Positions 8,804-18,482 of a stretch of 64,000 nucleotides of DNA are shown here, one piece after another. The DNA is from CAYMPH01 sp964392365. GTDB lineage: Bacteria > Spirochaetota > UBA4802 > UBA5550. The translations under genes and the position numbers were made by a program. The stretch's first letter is position 1; every line of letters starts with the position of its first letter. Location: assembly GCA_964392365.1 (NCBI GenBank), contig CAYMPH010000002.1, forward strand, positions 298,000 through 361,999. Reading direction: 5' to 3'. The notes beneath the pieces are model-generated. The model saw only the letters and a list, made by a program, of their open reading frames with translations. It searched no databases and was not told the DNA's origin.

Positions 8804-9685
8804 ATGAGTGGAATATATTTTAAATGCTGGGGAGTCAGGGGATCAATTCCAGTTCCGGGTCCTACAACCCTGCGTTACGGCGGCAATACCTCCTGTTTCG
8901 AACTGTACACGGATGATGGAGATCATCTGATTTTTGATGCAGGTTCAGGAATAAGACCACTTGGCAGTTCAATTGACTTTTCTAAAAGAAAAAAATTTCA
9001 TATTTTTTTATCACATACCCATTGGGATCACATCAATGGGCTTCCTTTGTCGCCGCTGATTTTTATTCCTGGGAATGAAATAACAATTTATGGCCCCAGG
9101 ACACACGAGCTTTCTCTTGAGGAAATTATTAATGGACAGATGAAATACACTTATTTTCCAATAAGAATAGCTGAGTTAAAAGCGACATTTAAATTTGTTG
9201 AACTTTCCGACGGTAAAAAAATCGATATTGATAATTTAAACATTGAAGTCGGCAAAATAAATCACCCGGTTGAATGCTTCGGTTATAAAGTCGGATATAA
9301 AGATAAAAAATTTATTTATCTTGGAGATAACGAACCATATTATAATATGTTTGGAAGCGATGACTCTGAAGTTGAAACCACAATTGCTGAAATGAATAAT
9401 AAGCTTTCCAGGTTTGTAAATGGAGCAGATGTTCTGATTACAGACGCCCAATATACTCCGGATGAATACAGGACAAAAGTCGGATGGGGACACAGCTCAA
9501 CCCATCATGCTATTAATCTTGCATTGAAATCAGGTGTAAAAAATTTATTTTATAACCACCATGATCCGATGAGAACTGATGACGAACTCGATCAGATCGT
9601 AAGCCATTATAGAAAGCTTGTTATGGAAAAGGGGCTTGATATTAAAGTTGGCGCTACAGCAGAAGGTCTTGAAATTACAGATTGA
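8804..9685 (+). CDS. MBL-fold metallohydrolase (phosphodiesterase-like)
   Basis: 293 residues from ATG 8804, which lies 1 base after the HDOD stop; a longer upstream frame exists but would overlap the HDOD gene. The metallo-beta-lactamase signature HTHWDH (LSHTHWDHINGLP) is present. Further metal ligands are likely at the conserved His after KINHPVECFGYK, Asp in YLGDNEP, and a late His (FYNHHDP). The N-terminus KCWGVRGSIPVPGP...YGGNTSC is typical of a bacterial subgroup related to class III cyclic nucleotide phosphodiesterases and PhnP-like enzymes. A nucleotide-signalling hydrolase is plausible next to an HDOD protein, but the substrate is not determinable. Confidence 0.85.
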   Translation: MSGIYFKCWGVRGSIPVPGPTTLRYGGNTSCFELYTDDGDHLIFDAGSGIRPLGSSIDFSKRKKFHIFLSHTHWDHINGLPLSPLIFIPGNEITIYGPRTHELSLEEIINGQMKYTYFPIRIAELKATFKFVELSDGKKIDIDNLNIEVGKINHPVECFGYKVGYKDKKFIYLGDNEPYYNMFGSDDSEVETTIAEMNNKLSRFVNGADVLITDAQYTPDEYRTKVGWGHSSTHHAINLALKSGVKNLFYNHHDPMRTDDELDQIVSHYRKLVMEKGLDIKVGATAEGLEITD

Positions 9686-9793
9686 GGATATAAAGTTTAA
9701 TTTATAAATTCAACTGAATAAGATGGTTTTTTAATCTCTTTCAGGTCTGCTTCTCCTTTGTTTGCGGAGGCGAATTTTATTAATAAAAAATTA

Positions 9794-9822
9794 TTGACAA
9801 TTGTTCAGTGTTTTAGTAAAAG
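9794..9822 (+). promoter_or_regulatory. Candidate promoter for rhodanese lipoprotein gene
   Basis: TTGACA at 9794-9799, a 17-base spacer and TAAAAG at 9817-9822, about 65 bases before the ATG; a GGGGGG ribosome site lies just before that start. Confidence 0.45.
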
Positions 9823-9887
9823 TTAAAATACTTTAGAACTCAATAGAATTTGTAATAATTAATAATATAAAAAACAGGGGGGATTTT

Positions 9888-11297
9888 ATGAAGAAAATAT
9901 TTTTTATTTTATCAGCAGCTGCTTTCATTTCGCTTTCAGCCTGCGGGCCGAAGCCGGTGGCTGATCTTGTTGACGGGAATTGCGGTGTAGGATTAAAAGA
10001 TGATGAAAAAAAGCCTAACAGGTACATTGCTGCTTATGATGGTCATTTCAATAAAACTAAAATGATTATGTTTAAAGTTAAAGGCCAGCCATATAGAGTA
10101 CTTTTTAATGATGAAACAAAATGGGAATTTAACAATACTCAGATAAAAGATAAAGAAGAACTTATGACAAAAAAGGGTTCCTGCATAGCAGTTGATTTTG
10201 TTGAAAAAGACGGCAATGTAACTGCAACTGAAATTAAGGTTCTTCCTGAATTTAAATTAGATAAGAAATACATTATAAAACAGAATGAAGTTAAAGAGCT
10301 TGTAGCTAAAGGCGCTGTTTTAATAGACAGCCGCCCGGTTGAAGCATTTATTACCGGAACTATTCCGGACTCAATTAACATTCCTCTTGCAAAAATTAAA
10401 ACTGATGAAGGCATGAAGATGCTGCCAGCTGATAAAAACAGCGTATTGGTTTTTTATTGCGGAGGAATTCATTGTAAACTTTCCCCGGCAAGTGCAATGA
10501 TTGCTTTGAAAGCCGGATATAATAATTTAAAAGTATATCATGAGGGAACTCCTGATTGGGATAAAAATAATTCAATGGAAGTTCAGCCTGCATTTGTAAA
10601 ATCAAATATAGAAAACAAGAATCCTATGATTCTTGTTGATATCAGAAAAAATGCTGCATCGGATCATATTCCAGGCGCAATAGCAATCGCTCCATCAGAT
10701 ATTGAAAAATTTAAAACTCAGTTTCCTGCTAGTCCAATTGATAAGAAGAAAGCCCCTGTTATAATTTACGGTGCAGATGGCAAGGATGTGAAAGAAGCTC
10801 TGGCTATTGCCGATAAAATTACAGCATGGGGTTATGCATCAGTATCATACATGAATGGCGGATTTGCTGCTTATAAAAAAGCAGGCGGAGAAACAGCAAG
10901 CGCCAAGCTTGCTAAAGAAATAAAATATGCAGCAAAACCAACAGGTGAAATTGCACCGGCAGATTTTATTTCAAAATATACAAAAGGCGAGTATAAAAAT
11001 TTTGTTTTTATTGATGTCAGAGAGAAATCTGAAATTGATGAAGATAAAGGAATTACTCTCGTTGGTACGCAATCAAAAAATATTCCACTTGGAGAACTTG
11101 AAAAAAATCTTCCTTCAAAAGATGGGAAATATATCGTGTTTTGTGCATCCGGTTTGAGAGCTGCTACTGCAAGAGATATATTGGCAGGTAAAGGTTTTAA
11201 GGATGCTTTTTATTTGGCAGGCAGTGTCGAATCAGACGGAAAAGGCGGATTGAAATTAGGCGATAAAGTTCTTGCTGCTGATCAGATTAAAAAATAA
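9888..11297 (+). CDS. Triple-rhodanese-domain lipoprotein
   Basis: 469 residues. The signal ends in lipobox LSAC (Cys19), so the protein is membrane-anchored outside the cytoplasm. Residues 45-120 form an unassigned small beta domain. Three rhodanese modules follow. Domain 1 (about 130-225) has the active loop CGGIHCK (C191). Domain 2 (about 237-335) has YGADGKD where the catalytic Cys should be, so it is probably inactive. Domain 3 (about 355-460) has CASGLRA (C419). The likely role is sulfane-sulfur transfer or binding in the periplasm. It has its own promoter and a strong terminator, so it appears monocistronic. Confidence 0.85.
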   Translation: MKKIFFILSAAAFISLSACGPKPVADLVDGNCGVGLKDDEKKPNRYIAAYDGHFNKTKMIMFKVKGQPYRVLFNDETKWEFNNTQIKDKEELMTKKGSCIAVDFVEKDGNVTATEIKVLPEFKLDKKYIIKQNEVKELVAKGAVLIDSRPVEAFITGTIPDSINIPLAKIKTDEGMKMLPADKNSVLVFYCGGIHCKLSPASAMIALKAGYNNLKVYHEGTPDWDKNNSMEVQPAFVKSNIENKNPMILVDIRKNAASDHIPGAIAIAPSDIEKFKTQFPASPIDKKKAPVIIYGADGKDVKEALAIADKITAWGYASVSYMNGGFAAYKKAGGETASAKLAKEIKYAAKPTGEIAPADFISKYTKGEYKNFVFIDVREKSEIDEDKGITLVGTQSKNIPLGELEKNLPSKDGKYIVFCASGLRAATARDILAGKGFKDAFYLAGSVESDGKGGLKLGDKVLAADQIKK

Positions 11298-11321
11298 TTT
11301 TTTATTGATGTTGAAATTAAA

Positions 11322-11350
11322 AAGGCTGTCCAACGGGCAGCCTTTTTTTT
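11322..11350. terminator. Intrinsic terminator between convergent genes
   Basis: Ten-base stem AAGGCTGTCC / GGGCAGCCTT with loop AAC (one T-G wobble), followed by a T run to 11350 and preceded by an A run on the other side. It lies between the convergent genes at 11297 and 11349 and can serve both strands. Confidence 0.85.
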
Positions 11351-11927
11351 AAAATTTTTCACGCACATTGTATTCCCAAAGCTCAACAAGCTTATCAAAT
11401 TCAAGATCGCGCGGCTGGTCTCTATAAGCGGCATTTTTTCTTTTTATGAGAAAAAAAACAGTGGAATCTTCAAGCAGAAAAACCTGATCAAGGCTGTATA
11501 GTTTTGTAACAAGATAATTCAGATTATATGTCTGGAACTCTCCGATGAATTTTGTAGCAGCAACAGTTGGTTCGTATTTTAATAAAAGTTCTGTGAAATA
11601 CAGGGCGCTTCTCCATGAGTCTGTACTTCCCGACATGCCCTCCTTGAATTTCAGGGATAGCTTTTCAAAAAGTTCCATGTTCTGGTAGTATGAATCATAG
11701 ATGATTTTAATCAGTTCGGGAAATTCGTTCTGAACCTCCATCAGATCAATCGGATCGTTTCTTGATATGAAATGATCAAAAATTTCCTTGCTTTTAGCAT
11801 TTATGGGAACTACATCAATAAGTTCAATTTTCAGATCACGGATTACCGTGCGTACCTTTCCTGCTTTTTTTAAATATATTTCAATTTCAACAGGCTCTAT
11901 GTAATATTTTTTATTGCTGTTTTCCAT
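11349..11927 (-). CDS. Unknown soluble protein paired with LysM membrane protein
   Basis: 192 residues from the ATG at 11925-11927 (start MENSNKKYY), chosen over an in-frame ATG at 11960 because it limits the overlap with the upstream gene to 17 bases. No signal peptide or membrane helix. The composition is that of a compact mixed alpha/beta or helical cytoplasmic protein; a central EFPELIKIIYDSYYQNMELFEKLSLKF stretch is strongly amphipathic. No family recognised. The coding overlap with the LysM gene implies translational coupling and a shared function. Confidence 0.65.
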   Translation of the reverse strand: MENSNKKYYIEPVEIEIYLKKAGKVRTVIRDLKIELIDVVPINAKSKEIFDHFISRNDPIDLMEVQNEFPELIKIIYDSYYQNMELFEKLSLKFKEGMSGSTDSWRSALYFTELLLKYEPTVAATKFIGEFQTYNLNYLVTKLYSLDQVFLLEDSTVFFLIKRKNAAYRDQPRDLEFDKLVELWEYNVREKF

Positions 11928-14229
11928 CTGCTTTCTTGATTGAAGAAATATATTCTGCAATTGCTTCTTTGCTTTTTGATGTTATTGCGTATTTGTTTAA
12001 TTCAGCAAGTTCAGTTTCAAGTGCATTGCCGCGTTTGTTTTTTAATCCGGCTAATATTTTATTGAAATTTATTTCAGATTCAATAAGCTTGCGTCTTGAT
12101 ATGGCCCAGAGTGTATCTCCTTTTCTTACGGTTATCTTTTCGTCATCATGGAGAAGGAAAACATTACCCGGATAAATCCAGTCCGGATTTTTGTCTCTGT
12201 GGATTAATCCTGTAATTATCTTCCTGAAGCCGTTTTTTACAGCGATCAGATTGGCATAAGCATATATGTCGGTATCGTCAATTATTATGCCATGTTCATC
12301 TGCCAGGGAGTTTATTTCTTTTACCGGAGTGTTTCTTTCAATTTTAATAATAGCTGATAAATCCGGTCTGGTTTTATAATAAAAAACAGCAGCTGCAGAT
12401 AATATAATAATCAGTATTGCAATTAAGGAAATTTTTTTAAAGTTTTGCCTTATTATTGAAGTTCCGGATTTATTTTCAGCATCACCATCAATTGATGCTG
12501 ATGCTGTTCCGTTCATGAATTCTTTTTTTCTTTCAGAAATAATTCGGGATAAATCATAGCTGATTCCGGATTTTACTCCTGACCCGTTCAGAAAAATATT
12601 GAGAAGCATTTTAAGTCTGATTCTGTCGTTTAAAACCAGGGAATGAAATTCTTTCAGGCCGGGGTTCGATTCGTTTGAGAATTCTTCCGGAGCTTTTATG
12701 TCATCATAATAGATGGAGTCCGGCTTGAACCGTTCATCTGTTATAAATTCGTAAAGCTGCCCGTTGAAATAAACAATTACTGTTTTTAATGCACTGCTTA
12801 TTTTCTGGATTTCTTTTTCATGGATTCGCGATCTTATTTCAGAATATACTGTTTTCAGCTTTGATGAAAATTTTCTGCTGGTTGTTTTATCAATAATAAT
12901 CCTGATGAGATTTGATGTATTGAACAGGTTTATATTTTTATTTTCATGATTGGAATTATTTATATTTTTTAATATTTCATCTGCTTTTTCGGAATCTTCG
13001 GTCAGCAGTATTGAGAGTATTGACTCGTCGAAAGTGCAGACAGGAAAAACCGTATCCAGGTCTGCGTGGTATTGAATTTCATACTGCATTCCATCCTGTA
13101 TAATTATTTCACCGGTTTTTTTAATTTTGGAAATATTTTTTGATCCGTCATCTATTATGATAACCGGTTTTCCGCAGTTTCTGAAAAGCATGGCAGAAGA
13201 TTCATATATTGAATAGCCGGTTATTATAAAATCGCATTTCTCCTTCAATATTTTTGATAATGATGAATTTACTTTTATTAGAATTGCTGTCAGTTCCTTA
13301 TTAACAGGAGCAGGGCTTGTGAAATGCAGCCTGAAACATCCTTTGTGCGTCAATGTTTGTATTTTCATTCCGCTGCCTAAAGAAAAACTGCCTGCTGAAA
13401 TTTTGTCTCCTGAAATGTAAGATGATGAATATAACTTTTTTATTGTTTCAACAGACTTAATGTCATCGGATAGAATTTTAATTCTGCTCAGAATAGAAGC
13501 CTTCCATTTTATAAAAGGGATTACATTTGTCAGAGATTTGCTTAATAGAAAAATATCGTGAATTTTTGCAGGATTTATCGAAAGTCTTGAAAAATTATAG
13601 AAATTTTTTTCAGGGTAATCGATAAGAAAATAGTTCCCGCTGCTGTGCAGTAAAAGGCTTCCATCAATGTTTATAAAACCGGTGCCGCTATACCTTGATT
13701 GCGCTGATGAACTCTGTGAAATCGCAGAAAATATCCTGTTATAGCTGTATGATGTCTTCTCTGATTCATTAAGATCAAAAATAGTTTTTCCCTGGTGTAC
13801 GGTCTTGAAGTTTCCATTTTTATAAAACACGCCGATATAATCATTTGTAGCAGAAAGATTTTTCTCTTTTGACAGTTCAGGTATGTCGCTTTCAATATCA
13901 ACAACTGATGCATTAGTCAGATCAAGGTCAAAATTTTTCTGATATTCAAAAAATTTCTTAACAATGTTTCTGCTGCCTATAAACCTGTTGGTGAAAAGCT
14001 CACTTATATTGAGATTAAACTGTTCGTGTTGAGGATTGCCAGGAAGGCTGTCAGGGATTATTATATTTTCGATGTATGGTATTAATTCAGAGGGGAGGTT
14101 GATCCAGTTTCCTATCCTTATAAAGGGTTTTTGATCAGTTTCAGAATCTCCGGTAAAAATAATAAAACATTCACTGTCAACAGTGAATATTCTATCCGCA
14201 TCGCTTTTTATTATATCGCTAATTTGCAT
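11911..14229 (-). CDS. Large single-pass membrane protein with C-terminal LysM domain
   Basis: 772 residues. About 610 N-terminal residues are soluble and of unknown fold, without a signal peptide. A single transmembrane helix follows at about 617-640 (ISLIAILIIILSAAAVFYYKTRPDL), then an about 130-residue tail with a LysM-like segment (ITVRKGDTLWAISRRKL). By the positive-inside rule the large N-terminal part should be cytoplasmic and the LysM domain periplasmic, binding peptidoglycan. The N-terminal region has no recognisable catalytic motif; its EIIIQDGMQYEIQYHADLDTVFPVCTFDESI segment hints at a PP2C-like or other regulatory fold, but this is weak. It overlaps its downstream partner gene. 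Confidence 0.7.
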   Translation of the reverse strand: MQISDIIKSDADRIFTVDSECFIIFTGDSETDQKPFIRIGNWINLPSELIPYIENIIIPDSLPGNPQHEQFNLNISELFTNRFIGSRNIVKKFFEYQKNFDLDLTNASVVDIESDIPELSKEKNLSATNDYIGVFYKNGNFKTVHQGKTIFDLNESEKTSYSYNRIFSAISQSSSAQSRYSGTGFINIDGSLLLHSSGNYFLIDYPEKNFYNFSRLSINPAKIHDIFLLSKSLTNVIPFIKWKASILSRIKILSDDIKSVETIKKLYSSSYISGDKISAGSFSLGSGMKIQTLTHKGCFRLHFTSPAPVNKELTAILIKVNSSLSKILKEKCDFIITGYSIYESSAMLFRNCGKPVIIIDDGSKNISKIKKTGEIIIQDGMQYEIQYHADLDTVFPVCTFDESILSILLTEDSEKADEILKNINNSNHENKNINLFNTSNLIRIIIDKTTSRKFSSKLKTVYSEIRSRIHEKEIQKISSALKTVIVYFNGQLYEFITDERFKPDSIYYDDIKAPEEFSNESNPGLKEFHSLVLNDRIRLKMLLNIFLNGSGVKSGISYDLSRIISERKKEFMNGTASASIDGDAENKSGTSIIRQNFKKISLIAILIIILSAAAVFYYKTRPDLSAIIKIERNTPVKEINSLADEHGIIIDDTDIYAYANLIAVKNGFRKIITGLIHRDKNPDWIYPGNVFLLHDDEKITVRKGDTLWAISRRKLIESEINFNKILAGLKNKRGNALETELAELNKYAITSKSKEAIAEYISSIKKADGKQQ

Positions 14230-14372
14230 TTATATATTCTTTAAATAATTATATATTTTGTTCCGATATGTCATATAAGGATATGTTTTCGCATTTCGCA
14301 ATTACATTTCTGTATTTTTTTAACTTTTTCAATATTTGTTGACAATTTTCAAAAAGGACATTTGATATTTTT

Positions 14373-16817
14373 ATGAACATGCTTTCCGGAATAATCAGGA
14401 TATATTTGAGATTCCCGCATTTCGGCCGGTTTTTGTGGTCGATAATTGCTGTTATTATAATCGGAATTGTTTCAGCTGTTATTATGAAAACAGATGATAT
14501 TTCAACAATGCCGACAGGCTGGGAGAAATCCGAGTATATGTCCGCATATAATATCAGGGCAAAAGATGCGCGTTCCGCTTCAAGGGGAAATTATATTATA
14601 GTTGTATATGAAGGCGTTGAAGAAGGGAGAACAGGAATTTACGCTTCAATTTCTTTTAATGGCGGATATAAATATCTGCCTCCAGTGAAAATTGCAGATA
14701 TTAAAAGTGATATTGGAAGCAACCCGCATCCTGCTGTTTCCTCAACAGGAATCATCACTGTAGCCTGGCAGAATATGGATGAAAAATCTTCAGCAAGTAA
14801 AATATATTATTCTGTTTCAAAGGATTTCGGCGCCAACTGGAGCGTTCCCGTAAAACCGAATTCAGATTTCGACATGGAGGTAATTCCCCGTGTTTATTAT
14901 GACAGCAGAAATGTTCTCCATCTCTTTTTTCAGGCTTTTAAAGGCGGCGAATTCAATATATATCATACTGTAAGCCCGGACGGGTTGAAATTTGAAAAAC
15001 CGGAATCTTTAATTGATTTAAAGAGTAAATTAAAGGGTGCGTTTTTCCCTGCAATTTATTTTAATGAAAATGTAATCGGAGTTGTGTGGCAGGGTAAAGC
15101 AGATAATTTCAACGATGATCTGTTTTTTATTAAATCCGGAAACTATGGAAGAAGCTGGTCTGATTCAGTGAAAATTACAAACAGCAAGGGAAGCAATTCA
15201 TCTCCGGATATTGTCATAAATGACGGGATCGTTTACATGGTATACCAGAACAATGATTCCAAGAGCTGGTCTGTGAAATTAACACGCGGAATAAATGACG
15301 GATCAAAATGGGATGTTGAACCCATACTTGTATCGCAGACAGATTCAAACTGCTATAACCCGAAAATATCAATTTATAATGCTGATTCAAGAAGCGATTT
15401 AAAAGGAGATCTCATTATATCTTGGCATGATGCAAGGGATAAGGTCTCCGGAGTTTTTTACAGAAGGTATGCGCTCCGGGATAATACCTTTACCGGTGAG
15501 CTGAAGCTTTCTCCTGCCGGAAGGCCTTCAAGAAACGTTTCCCAGGTTGTATCAGCCGGCAGGGTGTCTCTATTCTGGGAGGAGGCGGAAAGAATTGTCG
15601 GTAAGTCAAATGATATTCATGTCGACCCGCCGGTAGTGTATTCATATACTCATCCTGAAGGCACATGGTCGAGAAACGGCAAAGCGGATATTCAGTGGAC
15701 GAGGCCTGAAGATGAATCCGGCATAGTGGGTTTTGCCACTATCATAAATAAGCTTCCGGATTTTAATCCTACAATCCAGAATCAGAATGCCAATGTTACA
15801 AGATTTATTGTGCCCGGACTCGAAGACGGCGTAACATATTTTCATATTAGGGCAATTGACGGAGCGGGTAATCTGAGCCGTACGGTTCATTATAAAATTC
15901 AAACCAGCATTAATCCTCTGCCGATGCCTGTGATAGTTTCCCCTACCCATAATGAAGGCGAGCCGAATGCGAATCCTAAAGCCGAATTCCGCTGGGCAGT
16001 TGATGATGTTGAACGTTTAAAAGGATTCGTGTATCATCTGTCTAAAGACAGGAAAATAAAGGCTGATAAATTTACAACAGATTTTCAAATGATTTTTGAT
16101 TCTCTTGAAAGCGGCGGATATTTTCTGACTCTTGCAGCTATTGATAAAACAAATCTTGTGAGCAGTGAAGCTACATATAATTTTATTGTTGGAACAAAGG
16201 ATGACATCAGCGAAGATTATAAGAACACTATAGACAAGGGAGATCAGCCGGAAGATATAGAAGTTCCGGATGAAGATTTAACCCCTATGGTTGAACTAAT
16301 GTTTAAATTTGATACATCCAGAGAATATTTAAGCGGTGATATAGATGCAATAATTTCCGTGAAAAATTTACAGCCCGAAAACATTGCAGGCTTTTCAGCT
16401 GTTGCGGATACGGAAAAAACCGCACTGCCGGATAGAATTAATATCAGGCCCGGGACTTCAATTTTATCTATCCGGGATTTGAAACAGGGCGATTATCACA
16501 TTGCAATAAAATGCAGGTATTTTACCTTTGAAAACGGTATTAAAGTTTATAAGTGGACAAGGCCTTACACTGCAGATGTAAAAATCCGTATACCATATCA
16601 GCCTTCGCCCGTTGGATTTTTTGCTGATACAGCATTAAAAAAGCTCTCCGGAAAAAATGAAGCTGTTTCAATGTTTATAATTATTCTGATTATATTGGTT
16701 CTTTCTGCCGGATACGGAAGGAAACTTGTTTATTACTTTAAAATGCTTTCTTTCAGGTCGGGGATTTTATTCAGACAATTAAGTTCTAATTTTATTCAGG
16801 CTAAGGCAGAAGCATAA
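14373..16817 (+). CDS. Membrane-anchored BNR/Asp-box and fibronectin-III-like protein
   Basis: 814 residues with a transmembrane helix near each end (about 17-39 and 772-793), so the large middle is extracytoplasmic. Residues about 60-420 carry Asp-box/BNR-type motifs of a sialidase-like propeller (SKDFGANWS, KSGNYGRSWS) with YYSVS and ISWHDARD strands. Two fibronectin-III-like modules follow (WTRPEDESGIVGF...RAIDGAGNLS and FRWAVDDVERLKGF...LAAIDKTNLVSS), then another beta domain. No sialidase FRIP motif or catalytic Arg triad is evident, so binding rather than hydrolysis is likely. A TTGACA box at 14338 lies unusually close to the ATG. Confidence 0.75.
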   Translation: MNMLSGIIRIYLRFPHFGRFLWSIIAVIIIGIVSAVIMKTDDISTMPTGWEKSEYMSAYNIRAKDARSASRGNYIIVVYEGVEEGRTGIYASISFNGGYKYLPPVKIADIKSDIGSNPHPAVSSTGIITVAWQNMDEKSSASKIYYSVSKDFGANWSVPVKPNSDFDMEVIPRVYYDSRNVLHLFFQAFKGGEFNIYHTVSPDGLKFEKPESLIDLKSKLKGAFFPAIYFNENVIGVVWQGKADNFNDDLFFIKSGNYGRSWSDSVKITNSKGSNSSPDIVINDGIVYMVYQNNDSKSWSVKLTRGINDGSKWDVEPILVSQTDSNCYNPKISIYNADSRSDLKGDLIISWHDARDKVSGVFYRRYALRDNTFTGELKLSPAGRPSRNVSQVVSAGRVSLFWEEAERIVGKSNDIHVDPPVVYSYTHPEGTWSRNGKADIQWTRPEDESGIVGFATIINKLPDFNPTIQNQNANVTRFIVPGLEDGVTYFHIRAIDGAGNLSRTVHYKIQTSINPLPMPVIVSPTHNEGEPNANPKAEFRWAVDDVERLKGFVYHLSKDRKIKADKFTTDFQMIFDSLESGGYFLTLAAIDKTNLVSSEATYNFIVGTKDDISEDYKNTIDKGDQPEDIEVPDEDLTPMVELMFKFDTSREYLSGDIDAIISVKNLQPENIAGFSAVADTEKTALPDRINIRPGTSILSIRDLKQGDYHIAIKCRYFTFENGIKVYKWTRPYTADVKIRIPYQPSPVGFFADTALKKLSGKNEAVSMFIIILIILVLSAGYGRKLVYYFKMLSFRSGILFRQLSSNFIQAKAEA

Positions 16818-16870
16818 ACTGCAGATTTTTGTATCCTTCATTATGGCATTTCACGAAATGATTAGTGCAT

Positions 16871-16902
16871 AAAAAAACGGGGATTGATGTCCCCGTTTTT
16901 TT
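16871..16902. terminator. Intrinsic terminator
   Basis: AAAAACGGGGA - TTGATG - TCCCCGTTTTTTT: an 11-base perfect stem with a T run, plus a matching A run on the other side. It lies between the convergent genes ending at 16817 and 16946. Confidence 0.88.
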
Positions 16903-16945
16903 ATTTATAAAATATTTTGTAATAATTTTTTATGTCTGATGCAGC

Positions 16946-18166
16946 TTAAGCTGCTTTAGCTTTTTTCTGCTGACCGTAATATCTGAATCCGAAAAATGCT
17001 CCGGCACCTGCAAGTAAAAGGATTACTGCAACAATCGGTCGTGCAACTATCCAAGCTATAGCAATCGTAACAAGTGAAAGAACGAGAGCTACAATGAAAG
17101 AAACAAGGCCGAATCCGAATGATGCGATGCTTCCCAGAAAAGGCACTACATCAAGCAGAGTTGAGATCGGTTTAAATACCATTGAAAGTCCTGCTCCCAT
17201 CATTATAAAACCAACAAGTCGAAGAATCCAGGTTCTCATTCCTACATCTTCTGCAGCCTGTTTGAACATCGAATCTGCAGCAACAGTTCCGGATTGAAGC
17301 ATAAGGATTTTTTCGCCTTTTTCAGGAACATATGAAGTCAGAGTATTATTAAGCTGCTGAGCAATAATTGAAACCGGCTGAGGCTTGACAAATTCAAATT
17401 TAATTTTCAGATCACCTACCTGAGGTTTTGAAGGATCAGCTCCTATAAAAAGGCCGCCTTCTGTTTTTTTAACTTTTAATTTAAGAGCTGCAGGAATTGC
17501 CTGCATCTGTTCTGCTTCAAATGCAAGAGGCTCAGAACCGGTAATTTTTGCAATCAGTTCGTCAGGTAAAGGATAAGCTCCGACCTTTACATCTTTTGAA
17601 CTGATTTTTTTATCAGCAAATTCCATTACACCCGGATTCTCGTGACCTTGTTTTTTCTTGAATGCAGAGGAATCGATAACTTTTGCAGCCCATACTTTGC
17701 TGTAGCTTGTAGTCTTTGTGGTTACTTCTTTTCCGCCGACTTTCTTTTCTTTCTTTTCAGTTACTTTTTCTTCCCACTGATACATTTCAGCTTTTCTGTT
17801 AAGACTGATTGCTTTTATGCTTATGCCGAAATCATTATCCTTGAGAGTTTCATCTGTAGCGGCCTGTCCTGTAAGATGGATTAATTTGCTGTTATTTGAA
17901 GGATCAATTTTTGAGGCATCAACAGAAATAACTTTGCCCTTGCCTTCTGTTAGGCCCTTGTAGGAAGCTACTGCGCATCCTTCGTTTTTCCATAATAATG
18001 GAAATGCAGCTATGAAAAGCAAAAGACCGATACCTACACTTGCAATGGAATCCTTTAATCTGGAACCAAAGCCCTGTTCAGATGTCTCGGTTGTGGAATC
18101 ACCTGAATCGCCCGAGGAGGAAGAATCACTGCTTTCCTCTACAACCTTATCTTCATCATCACCCAA
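16946..18166 (-). CDS. TMEM43-family membrane protein
   Basis: 406 residues. An acidic Ser/Asp/Glu-rich N-terminus (1-36) is followed by a first transmembrane helix (about 43-60). The TMEM43/LUMA signature comes directly after: LWKNEGCAV, then GKVISVDASKID...LIHLTGQA, VTEKKEKKVGGKEVTTKT and YSKVW. A long extracytoplasmic beta domain is followed by a C-terminal cluster of about three to four membrane helices (about 310-395). Length and layout fit bacterial TMEM43 homologues, whose biochemical role is unknown. The ATG is preceded by AGAAGGAGGG. Monocistronic, ending at the terminator at 16871-16902. Confidence 0.85.
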   Translation of the reverse strand: MGDDEDKVVEESSDSSSSGDSGDSTTETSEQGFGSRLKDSIASVGIGLLLFIAAFPLLWKNEGCAVASYKGLTEGKGKVISVDASKIDPSNNSKLIHLTGQAATDETLKDNDFGISIKAISLNRKAEMYQWEEKVTEKKEKKVGGKEVTTKTTSYSKVWAAKVIDSSAFKKKQGHENPGVMEFADKKISSKDVKVGAYPLPDELIAKITGSEPLAFEAEQMQAIPAALKLKVKKTEGGLFIGADPSKPQVGDLKIKFEFVKPQPVSIIAQQLNNTLTSYVPEKGEKILMLQSGTVAADSMFKQAAEDVGMRTWILRLVGFIMMGAGLSMVFKPISTLLDVVPFLGSIASFGFGLVSFIVALVLSLVTIAIAWIVARPIVAVILLLAGAGAFFGFRYYGQQKKAKAA

Positions 18167-18398
18167 AATAACCCTCCTTCTAAGATTTTATTTTAATATA
18201 AAGATAGTTATTCATTAAAATCATAATGTCAATAAAAAAACAGAATGTTTTTAACGGTATTCTATCAATACATATATCTTAAATTTTGTAAATAGCTGAA
18301 ATTAGTGATTAATATTTAATAAAATGAGTGATTTTTGATTATAATTGCATAAATATTAAATATTTTTTATATTTTTTTTAAAAAAAACATTAATGCTA

Positions 18399-18450
18399 TT
18401 GACAATTTTTATATATACTACCAAATAGACCTGTTTGGTAGTATATATAA
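18399..18450 (+). promoter_or_regulatory. Promoter box plus 17-bp perfect dyad operator (putative Rrf2-regulator site)
   Basis: TTGACA at 18399-18404 is followed by a 17-base perfect inverted repeat: left arm 18409-18425 (contains ATACTACCAAA), 8-base spacer, right arm 18434-18450 (contains TTTGGTAGTAT). The right half-site begins exactly 30 bases after the TTGACA, the same geometry as the element before the Rrf2 gene at 24777. The dyad covers the expected -10 and start region, which suggests repression. Assignment to the Rrf2 protein encoded at 24838 is inference. Confidence 0.75.
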
Positions 18451-18482
18451 TATTTTATTATTCGAGTCAGGAGGTTGAACGG

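Noticed and set aside
15642..15950. 102-residue minus-strand frame inside the BNR/FN3 gene
   Set aside because: Antisense shadow of a well-supported coding region.
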